Below, in pieces: positions 1 to 5,439 of a DNA stretch of 6,256 nt; the first letter of the stretch is position 1; each line of letters starts with the position of its first letter. Origin of the DNA: an uncultured Nitrosomonadales bacterium. Lineage in GTDB: Bacteria; Pseudomonadota; Gammaproteobacteria; Burkholderiales; Methylophilaceae. The translations under genes and the position numbers were made by a program. The notes beneath the pieces are model-generated. The model was not told the origin of the DNA and did no database searches. It saw only the letters and a list, made by a program, of their open reading frames with translations. The DNA lies in assembly GCA_946481065.1 (NCBI GenBank), contig CAMLMA010000104.1, positions 1 through 6,256 on the forward strand, read 5' to 3'.

Positions 1-25
1 CATCCGGCATATCATAAACTTGCAT
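1..25 (-). CDS. trpB: Tryptophan synthase beta chain, first 8 codons only
   Basis: Only the N-terminus lies in the window; the gene runs off the left edge. The ATG at 25-23 opens a frame reading MQVYDMPD, which matches the usual start of proteobacterial TrpB (M-x-x-Y-D-[ML]-P-D before the GHFGPYGG segment). A good Shine-Dalgarno, GAGGAG, sits 6 nt upstream inside trpF. The coding start overlaps the 3' end of trpF by 14 nt in another frame, which implies cotranscription and probably translational coupling. TrpB joins indole (from TrpA) and serine with PLP to make tryptophan in the cytoplasm. The call rests on eight residues plus the trpF-trpB order that is standard in this class of bacteria; catalytic residues are not visible here. 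Confidence 0.82.
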
Positions 26-635
26 CACTCACTCCTCGCATGAATGCGGCGATCATGTCCGCATCCTTGATTCCTTTGGATCGTTCTACGCCACCGCTGA
101 CATCTACCGCATAGGGCCTGACTCTTTGAATCGCCACACTCACGTTGTCGGCATTGAGGCCGCCGGCGAGCACGACCGGCTTCGGCAGATCGACCGGAAC
201 CAGAGCCCAGTCGAAAGTCTGTCCGGTACCCCCGGGCTGACCTTCCGCATATGCGTCCAGCAACAGCGCCTGCGCGGCGGCATAATCCGCCGCATATTGT
301 ATCAAATTTAAGCCGGGCTTGACGCGTACCGCCTTCATATAAGGACGGCCATGGCGGGCACATGCCGCGGGACTCTCGTCACCGTGGAACTGCAGGAGAT
401 CGAGCGGTACGGCCGCCAGCACCTGATCGATCCAGGCCGGATCGGCATCCACAAACAGGCCGACGGTCGTGATGAAAGGCGGCAGCACCGCGCAGATGGC
501 TTGCGCCTGAGGGATGCTGACGTTACGTGGGCTGGGGGCGTAGAACACCAAGCCAATGGCGTCACAGCCTTGTGTGACTGCAGCCAGGGCATCCTGGGGG
601 CGGGTGATCCCGCAAATCTTGACTCGGGTTCGCAT
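12..635 (-). CDS. trpF: Phosphoribosylanthranilate isomerase
   Basis: This is the monofunctional PRAI of tryptophan synthesis, converting N-(5'-phosphoribosyl)anthranilate to CdRP by an Amadori rearrangement in the cytoplasm. The 207-residue product is the normal length for a TIM-barrel PRAI. It begins [12 protein letters not shown], with the general base Cys8 in KICGIT; Asp127 in LLLDAY lies 119 residues later, the same spacing as between the catalytic Cys and Asp of E. coli PRAI. The phosphate-binding parts GGTG (135-138), LAGGLN (156-161) and DVSGG (178-182) are intact. I chose the ATG at 635-633 because family proteins start here; an in-frame TTG at 671 would add 12 unrelated residues. 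No Shine-Dalgarno precedes either start. The gene sits 73 bp after truA and overlaps trpB by 14 nt, so it is probably translated together with trpB. Confidence 0.96.
   Translation of the reverse strand: MRTRVKICGITRPQDALAAVTQGCDAIGLVFYAPSPRNVSIPQAQAICAVLPPFITTVGLFVDADPAWIDQVLAAVPLDLLQFHGDESPAACARHGRPYMKAVRVKPGLNLIQYAADYAAAQALLLDAYAEGQPGGTGQTFDWALVPVDLPKPVVLAGGLNADNVSVAIQRVRPYAVDVSGGVERSKGIKDADMIAAFMRGVSDASL
31..37 (-). promoter_or_regulatory. Ribosome binding site of trpB
   Basis: On the minus strand GAGGAGT occupies 37-31, with 6 nt between GAGGAG and the ATG at 25-23. It lies wholly within the last codons of trpF. It settles the trpB start at 25 rather than the other minus-strand ATGs at 15, 10 and 3, of which only the one at 10 is in frame. 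Confidence 0.75.
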
Positions 636-658
636 GATTTCGGAGTTGGCGGATGAGG

Positions 659-674
659 CGCTTGAAAACAAGCG
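659..674 (-). repeat. Small hairpin in the truA-trpF gap
   Basis: A perfect 6-bp inverted repeat, CGCTTG/CAAGCG with a 4-nt loop (TTTT on the minus strand). It lies 23 nt ahead of the trpF ATG. It is not followed by a U-tract on the minus strand, so it is not an intrinsic terminator by itself. Its first three bases (674-672) are shared with the larger inverted repeat that reaches back into truA, so the two stems cannot form together. Confidence 0.5.
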
Positions 675-730
675 GCTAGCGTAACGTAAACCCCGCCGGC
701 TGTCACATTCAAAGTAGCAGCGCTAGCCGC
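672..730 (-). repeat. 10-bp inverted repeat spanning the truA stop codon
   Basis: The arms CGCTAGCCGC (721-730) and GCGGCTAGCG (672-681) are perfect reverse complements separated by 39 bp, one arm inside the last codons of truA and the other in the gap before trpF. In the minus-strand transcript the 3' arm is followed directly by UUGUUUU, which is terminator-like, though the loop is long for a classical terminator. What is seen is the symmetry; a role in termination, attenuation or mRNA stability is inference. Confidence 0.4.
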
Positions 731-1491
731 CTTTGATGCTCTGGCAGCCCCCACTTGCCATCGTAGCCTACTGCCCGCAGATACAAGCCACTGGCAGAGA
801 AGGTTGGCGGGGATATCGCACGATCGCGGCTTTGCAGTAGCGTTCGCATGTGGCTGGGCGGGTATTTGCCCTTGCCGATATAGACCAGCGCACCGACCAT
901 GTTACGCACCTGATGGTGCAGGAAGGCATTGGCGCTGAAATCGAATAGCAGATGCTCGCCCTGCCGGGTGACGCGCGCCTCGTACATCTGTTTGACCGGT
1001 GTCTTCGCCTGGCACTCGGCCGCGCGAAATGCGCTGAAGTCATGTTCGCCCAGCAGACAGGCTGCAGCTTCTGCCATGGCTGTCAGGTCCAGCGGATGAT
1101 GGAACCAGCCAGCCTTGCTCGCCATGATGGCTGGTGCCACGGGCTGATTGACCAGCCAATAGGTATAGCTGCGACGCTCGGCGCAAAAACGGGCATGGAA
1201 CGCGACATCGACCTGCATCGCCCATTGCACACGTATAGACGCGGGCAAGAATGCGTTGACCCCACGGACCCACGCGCTATCTGGCCGCTCCGCCTGCGTA
1301 TCGAAGTGCACCACCTGCCCGAGCGCGTGGACCCCAGTATCGGTACGCCCGGCCGCTGTCACCCGCAGCGCATGTCCGGCGATGTGCGAAAGCGCGGACT
1401 CCAGGTGATCCTGCACGCCACAGCCACTGGGCTGGCTCTGCCAGCCACAGAAGCCGCTACCGTCATATTCGATGCCGAGGGCGACCCTCAT
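709..1491 (-). CDS. truA: tRNA pseudouridine(38-40) synthase
   Basis: TruA converts uridines 38, 39 and 40 of the tRNA anticodon stem-loop to pseudouridine. The 260-residue product carries the hallmark [10 protein letters not shown] with catalytic Asp51 (E. coli Asp60), the active-site Tyr109 in RRSYTYWL (E. coli Tyr118), and the conserved [19 protein letters not shown] stretch of the C-terminal half. The N-terminus [18 protein letters not shown] is typical. I chose the ATG at 1491-1489: its first bases form an ATGA overlap with the stop codon of the upstream membrane-protein gene, and an in-frame GTG at 1533 would add 14 residues with no family support. There is only a weak GGGA about 10 nt upstream, so translational coupling to the upstream gene is likely. 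Its last codons contain one arm of an inverted repeat shared with the trpF leader. Confidence 0.97.
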   Translation of the reverse strand: MRVALGIEYDGSGFCGWQSQPSGCGVQDHLESALSHIAGHALRVTAAGRTDTGVHALGQVVHFDTQAERPDSAWVRGVNAFLPASIRVQWAMQVDVAFHARFCAERRSYTYWLVNQPVAPAIMASKAGWFHHPLDLTAMAEAAACLLGEHDFSAFRAAECQAKTPVKQMYEARVTRQGEHLLFDFSANAFLHHQVRNMVGALVYIGKGKYPPSHMRTLLQSRDRAISPPTFSASGLYLRAVGYDGKWGLPEHQRRLALLL

Positions 1492-2105
1492 ATGGTCGCG
1501 ATCCCGGCCACGAGCAACAGGAACAGGATGCACCAGTCATGCCAGCCGAATGCAGGCGCATGCAGATGGATCGTCATCGGCGGCTCGGTGTTGTCATCCA
1601 GATGGAAGGTCTTCAGGCGTTGGAACATTGCGGCGGGCGTCTTTTCCAGTTGCGGCTGCTCGACATAGTGTAACGTCAACCATAGTCTGGCGGCGAAACG
1701 CTCAGTATCTAATCCCAGGTGACGTAACGGCCGTAGCAGCATCAGGAATCCTACAACGAGCTGCTCCCGCGTGGACAGGCGCAACAGCAAGGCAAGCCCT
1801 GCCAGCATGACGGACAGGCGCAATGCCTGTATCAGACCCGCACGCAATCCCTCGTGAGTGGGCGCGAGCCAGAGCGGCCAGCCCGAGAAATATTCACCAG
1901 GGGTGGTGAGGGCATAGACCAACAGCATGACCAGCAGCAACCAGCGCATACGGCGCATCATCGTCAGATAGATCCGTGCGCGGACGGTGATGAGCAGCAA
2001 GGCCATCGCTACTGCCAGAATCAGCAAAGGCAGCAGCGACAACCTCTGTAGCAGGATGGCCAGCAGGACTATGGCAACAATGCGGATGGAAGGATGTATG
2101 GGCAT
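1488..2105 (-). CDS. CbiQ/EcfT-like integral membrane protein
   Basis: A 205-residue, Leu-rich membrane protein. Hydrophobic stretches appear at about 7-20, 24-41, 55-68, 97-110, 115-124 and 188-205. The start MPIHPSIRI, the TPGE motif (68-71), the segment ALRLSVMLAGLALLLRLS (94-111) and ERFAARLWLTLHYVEQ (135-150) resemble, from memory, the CbiQ/EcfT family of energy-coupling-factor transporter T components often annotated between fimV and truA in betaproteobacteria. T components join a substrate-binding S protein to ATPases in the inner membrane. No ATPase or S-component gene is nearby, and the usual Ala-Arg-Gly coupling motif is not evident after residue 150, so an active transport role is uncertain. 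Start: ATG at 2105-2103; two TTG codons lie just upstream. There is no Shine-Dalgarno because a terminator fills that position. The stop overlaps the truA start by 4 nt (ATGA). Confidence 0.62.
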   Translation of the reverse strand: MPIHPSIRIVAIVLLAILLQRLSLLPLLILAVAMALLLITVRARIYLTMMRRMRWLLLVMLLVYALTTPGEYFSGWPLWLAPTHEGLRAGLIQALRLSVMLAGLALLLRLSTREQLVVGFLMLLRPLRHLGLDTERFAARLWLTLHYVEQPQLEKTPAAMFQRLKTFHLDDNTEPPMTIHLHAPAFGWHDWCILFLLLVAGIATI

Positions 2106-2108
2106 CAA

Positions 2109-2135
2109 CAAAAAAGCCGGGCATCAAGCCCGGCT
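2109..2135 (-). terminator. Intrinsic terminator after fimV
   Basis: On the minus strand a perfect 8-bp stem, AGCCGGGC/GCCCGGCT with a 5-nt loop TTGAT (2115-2135), runs into a T-tract at 2115-2110, giving the classic GC-rich stem plus U-run. It starts 19 bp after the fimV stop codon. The T-tract ends only 4 nt before the ATG of the next gene, so this element both ends the fimV message and occupies the place where a ribosome binding site for the next gene would be. Confidence 0.88.
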
Positions 2136-2154
2136 GGAATCGATGACGATCTCG

Positions 2155-5100
2155 CTAGGCGATCGTCGCCAGGATCTCCTTGGCACGTGCTTGCTGTTTC
2201 GGGCCACCCTCTTTCATGACCTCGTCCAGCAGTTCGCGCGCGCCCTCGCTATCGCCGATCTCCATGTAGGCTGTCACCAGATCGAGCTTGGTGTTCACCT
2301 CTTCGGACTCATCCTGTACCGAACCCGCCGTAGCCGTCATGTCAGCCGCAGCGTCGACCATGAAAGGTTCGGCTGGCGAGCCCGCGGATTCAGCAGCCGT
2401 GTCGCCGAGGTCAAGGCTGATTCCGGTGAGATCAAGCGCCGGTTGCGGCGCAGCGGGCATTTCCTGTGCGTCGCCGACGGAGGTTTCAAGGTCGCCGAAT
2501 GTCAGGTCTAGCGCCTGGTCAGTCTCTGTCGCTGACTCGAAGCTGATCTCTTCAACCGTGCTCGGCTGAATCATCATGGTCTTGTCGAAATCCTGCACAT
2601 CCATGCTGATGGTTTGCTCAGCTTCGGCCAGCGAGACGTTACCGGTCACATCGTCAGCGACCTCAGGTAGGTCGAAGCTGATCGTCTCAAGATCCTGGTC
2701 TTCTTTGGTGTCTGCTGCTGGGGTATCTGCTGCTGGCGTCGCTTCAGGCAAGTCGAACGTAGGCACCTCGAGATTCGGCATGGTATTGCCGAAGTCAGCC
2801 ACATCCAGTTGCACAGTCGGTGATTCCATAGGCGCATCGACCTTGGCGGCCTCAATGTCGCCCATATCAAGGCTGGGTAGCGTACCCAGGTCTGCCATAT
2901 CGAGCTGGTCGTTCCCCGTAGCGGCCTGCTCGGGCAGGTCGAGCTGGAAATCGAGGCCGGCGGTCGGTTCGTTCAGATCCATACTGATGGTGGCGCCACT
3001 GTCCAACGCGACGTTGGCAGGTGCTTCTGGCATCGAGAGGGTGTCGGACGACAGGTCGCCTGGAGTCGATGCCTCGGTCATTGAGGCTGCGTCCACGGAC
3101 TCTGCCGGACTGGAGTCGCCCATGCCAAGATCGAAATCCAGGTCCGTAGCGCCCTGCTCGTTGCCGGATCCGGCGTTTGGCGTCGATGCTTCGGCATCCA
3201 GCGAGAAATCGAGGCTGGACTCAGTCATCACTTCTGCGTCGGCGAATTCACTGGCCTCAAGACTGGATTGTGCGGCGACAGGCGCTGCTGCGGAAGCCAT
3301 GGCGTTCGCTTGGTAAAGTGGGTTGGAAGGCTCCAGCTTATGTCCCAAGTCGGCTACTTTAGCCCACACCGGGTCCGTAGCACCTAGTTGCGAATAAAGC
3401 TCACCAGCGAGCGTTTCGAAACCGCCGGTATCCTTGCGGCCTGCCAATATCTCCAGCAGTTTGAGATGCAGTTCATAGCGCTTCGGTTCCTTGGAGATCG
3501 CATCCTTGAGGATCTCCTCGGCTTGCGTGTCGCGGCCATAAGCCATGTAGACTTCCGCCTCGGCGATCGGGTCGACATCATGCGTATCGATCATGCCGCC
3601 ACTGCTTTGCGAGAAATCGGTCAGGAACGAAGTGTCGCCCGTGTCAACGGTGCCGCCACTGGTGTTGCCGAATACCGTATTGGCTTTAAGCCCGCCGGAG
3701 GTCAGAATGCCCTGCTCGAAACCATCGAGTGTGCTTTTTCGACGATTGCGCATGAAGAACCAGCCACCGAACAAGGCAAGGATCGCGGCCAATGCGGCGA
3801 GAATTATGGGGTTCTCCAGCAAGGAGTCAAACAGGCCTGGCTCTTCAACCGGCGCAGGAGGCGGAGCTGCGACAGCCGGCTTGTTGACTGCTGGTTTTGC
3901 GGGCTTGACCTGTGGCTTGCTGTCTTTAGCCGGTGCATCTGAGGTCGCTGCAGGCTTTTCAGCCGGAGCGGCAGCAGCATCTGGTTTAACTGGCGCTTCA
4001 GGCGCAACGGTCGCTGCAGGCGTCTGGGCGGCAGCGGGCTCGGCTGGCTTGGTTTCGTTCTGTGCCGCAGCGCTCTTTTGCGCTTCCGCCATGGCCTGAT
4101 TCTTCACGGCCAGCAACTTTTGCATATCAGCGATCTGTTTTTCCAGCATCGCCGTGCGCTCGTCCGCTTCTTTCAGGCCTTTTTCACGGGCGGTGACCTC
4201 TTCCTGCAGCGAACTCAACTTCTCCTGCATGGCTTTAGCGCTACCAGCCTTGGCATCGATTGCGTTATCGCTCTTGGATAGCTTGACTACGTCACGCGGC
4301 CCGGTCTGTGCAGGGGCTGCCTTGTCTTCAGCGGGTGTGGTGATCTTGCCACCTGCCGCCTGGTTGCCAGACTCTTCGCTTGCCGGCATCGATTCTGCGA
4401 CGATACCGGCAAGTTTGTTGCGATACGCCTGCCAGTCGGCAGTCTGCACCTTGACCTCTTGTGACGCCTCGGCCCTGGAAGTGGCCTGCAACTCATCGGC
4501 ACTAGGCATGCGGATGATCTGGCCGACTTTCAGGCGATTCATGTTGGCGCCGTCAAAGGCATCCTTGTTGGCGCGATAAAGGCCGACCAGCATCTGGTCA
4601 AGACTGACGCCTTCGATCTTGTTCTGTGTGGCGATCGCACTGAGCGTATCGCCGCGCACTGTGGTGTGTTCCGTGCCGCTCGTGTCCCCGGCCTCGCCTG
4701 CTTCAGCTACGACTTGGGCTGGCTTGCTACCGGGAGATTTACGTCCCGCAGATTTTTTTTTGCCGCTGCTCATTCCGCTGCGGCTATCGGTATCACCTGC
4801 CAGCGGCATCTCCTGCTGCATCGTCGGCAGCTTCGACAGGTCGCTTTCAGTGCCTCCAATGCTTGTGGTGGTGGCTGGTGAGGTATTCGCGGGTGCCTGA
4901 TCGGCATAACCCGGTGGATCCAGGAGAACGGTGTATTCACGCAACAGTCGCCCGGTCGACCAATCAACCTGGATCAGCATGTCGAGGAACGGGTCATTGA
5001 CGGGCTGACGCGTCGTCAGTTTCAGGATCGGGGTACCGTCCGACTTTTTCGAGACATCGATCTTGATGGCGCCATGAATGGAGGTTCGCTCGACACCCTG

Positions 5101-5307
5101 GACGTTATAGGCTTCTTCAGGCGCGATCGCCGCGGTGAGTGAAGACAGTTCTTCAGGGGTGGTGGAAAGCAGTTCGATCTCAGCGCTAAGCGGTTCTCCC
5201 AGGCCAGAGACGACCGTCAGTTTCCCCAGGCCCGCGGCATTCGCTGCGAATGGCATCGCTGCCAAGCATATCGCGAGCGAAATCTGCTTTAATTTGAACT
5301 TATGCAC
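2155..5307 (-). CDS. fimV: FimV/HubP-family polar landmark and pilus assembly protein
   Basis: A 1050-residue inner-membrane protein. A signal peptide (1-24, AANA|A) leads into the FimV N-terminal domain (about 26-135, starting GLGKLTVVSGLGEPLSAEIE). Then come a Lys/Ser-rich linker, a peptidoglycan-binding LysM (214-268, VRGDTLSAIA to LKVGQIIRMP), a coiled coil (about 355-415), a Pro/Ala/Lys linker (418-490), one membrane segment (499-519), a TPR-like region (577-665), a long acidic repetitive stretch (690-985) and the FimV C-terminal domain (1000-1050). In Pseudomonas such proteins help assemble type IV pili and tune cAMP; in Vibrio HubP marks the cell pole. The start is GTG at 5307, with AAGGGTGGG just upstream as ribosome binding site. 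An A9 run encodes Lys183-185. The gene has its own likely promoter and terminator, so it may form a single-gene unit. Confidence 0.95.
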   Translation of the reverse strand: MHKFKLKQISLAICLAAMPFAANAAGLGKLTVVSGLGEPLSAEIELLSTTPEELSSLTAAIAPEEAYNVQGVERTSIHGAIKIDVSKKSDGTPILKLTTRQPVNDPFLDMLIQVDWSTGRLLREYTVLLDPPGYADQAPANTSPATTTSIGGTESDLSKLPTMQQEMPLAGDTDSRSGMSSGKKKSAGRKSPGSKPAQVVAEAGEAGDTSGTEHTTVRGDTLSAIATQNKIEGVSLDQMLVGLYRANKDAFDGANMNRLKVGQIIRMPSADELQATSRAEASQEVKVQTADWQAYRNKLAGIVAESMPASEESGNQAAGGKITTPAEDKAAPAQTGPRDVVKLSKSDNAIDAKAGSAKAMQEKLSSLQEEVTAREKGLKEADERTAMLEKQIADMQKLLAVKNQAMAEAQKSAAAQNETKPAEPAAAQTPAATVAPEAPVKPDAAAAPAEKPAATSDAPAKDSKPQVKPAKPAVNKPAVAAPPPAPVEEPGLFDSLLENPIILAALAAILALFGGWFFMRNRRKSTLDGFEQGILTSGGLKANTVFGNTSGGTVDTGDTSFLTDFSQSSGGMIDTHDVDPIAEAEVYMAYGRDTQAEEILKDAISKEPKRYELHLKLLEILAGRKDTGGFETLAGELYSQLGATDPVWAKVADLGHKLEPSNPLYQANAMASAAAPVAAQSSLEASEFADAEVMTESSLDFSLDAEASTPNAGSGNEQGATDLDFDLGMGDSSPAESVDAASMTEASTPGDLSSDTLSMPEAPANVALDSGATISMDLNEPTAGLDFQLDLPEQAATGNDQLDMADLGTLPSLDMGDIEAAKVDAPMESPTVQLDVADFGNTMPNLEVPTFDLPEATPAADTPAADTKEDQDLETISFDLPEVADDVTGNVSLAEAEQTISMDVQDFDKTMMIQPSTVEEISFESATETDQALDLTFGDLETSVGDAQEMPAAPQPALDLTGISLDLGDTAAESAGSPAEPFMVDAAADMTATAGSVQDESEEVNTKLDLVTAYMEIGDSEGARELLDEVMKEGGPKQQARAKEILATIA
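2711..2740 (-). repeat. Imperfect 15-bp tandem duplication in fimV
   Basis: Units 2711-2725 and 2726-2740 share the first 11 bases (TCTGCTGCTGG on the plus strand) and encode the repeated peptide DTPAADT near residues 861-867 (ATPAADTPAADT at 856-867). It lies between acidic repeat motifs and probably changes only linker length. Confidence 0.6.
4753..4761 (-). repeat. A9 homopolymer within fimV
   Basis: Nine consecutive A residues on the coding strand read as AAA AAA AAA for Lys183-185. Such a run is prone to polymerase slippage. One added A gives ICGT and then a TAA; one lost A gives 15 altered codons beginning at the last codon of the run, then a TAG. Either way the product would end before the LysM domain and the membrane segment. 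Confidence 0.85.
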
Positions 5308-5310
5308 TAT

Positions 5311-5319
5311 CCCACCCTT
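5311..5319 (-). promoter_or_regulatory. Ribosome binding site of fimV
   Basis: The minus strand reads AAGGGTGGG at 5319-5311, followed by ATA and the GTG start at 5307-5305. AGGG lies 7 nt from the GTG. No ATG is available near the signal peptide start, and a GTG just upstream meets a stop at once, so this purine-rich stretch supports the GTG start. Confidence 0.5.
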
Positions 5320-5384
5320 ATCGAACTTTAAATGGCTTTATTAAGCTAACATCAAATAGTTAGAGTTGCAAGCTCACATCGCAC

Positions 5385-5390
5385 ATTATA
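5385..5390 (-). promoter_or_regulatory. Probable fimV promoter -10 box
   Basis: A perfect TATAAT on the minus strand lies in the AT-rich gap between asd and fimV, placing a transcription start near 5378 and a leader of roughly 70 nt. No good -35 hexamer is seen at 16-18 bp spacing and there is no TGn extension, so activation by a regulator or a weak promoter is possible. A second, weaker candidate (TTGCAA with poor -10 sequences) lies closer to the gene. Confidence 0.45.
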
Positions 5391-5407
5391 TTTAAGTGCT
5401 ATCTCCG

Positions 5408-5439
5408 GCTGGAGTGGCAGGCCTGATCAGTGCTCCAGC
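5408..5439 (-). repeat. 7-bp inverted repeat spanning the asd stop codon
   Basis: GCTGGAG (5408-5414) and CTCCAGC (5433-5439) are reverse complements with an 18-bp loop containing the asd TGA. A second short stem, CTCC/GGAG (5403-5406 with 5411-5414), competes with the 3' arm in the transcript. No U-tract follows, so it is not a standard intrinsic terminator. A role at the asd mRNA 3' end is possible but unproven. Confidence 0.3.

Noticed and set aside
636..671. TTG at 671 as the trpF start
   Set aside because: It would add 12 residues not found in PRAI proteins, has no ribosome binding site, and lies inside a hairpin; the ATG at 635 gives the normal N-terminus.
682..714. A possible promoter for trpF (TTGAAT followed 17 bp later by TTACGT on the minus strand)
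   Set aside because: The -10 match is only two of six bases, no better than chance.
1492..1533. GTG at 1533 as the truA start
   Set aside because: It adds 14 residues that are out of character with TruA and deepens the overlap with the upstream gene; the ATG at 1491 with ATGA overlap fits the family start.
952..1668. A 238-codon open frame on the plus strand across truA and the membrane-protein gene
   Set aside because: It is antisense to two well-supported genes, has no recognisable domain and its residue makeup (many Arg, His, Cys) is that of a shadow frame in GC-rich DNA.
2576..3316. A 246-codon Ser/Ala-rich plus-strand frame
   Set aside because: It is antisense to the acidic repetitive part of fimV; the Ser-rich composition follows from the complement of Asp/Glu/Ala codons. 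No ribosome binding site or family resemblance.
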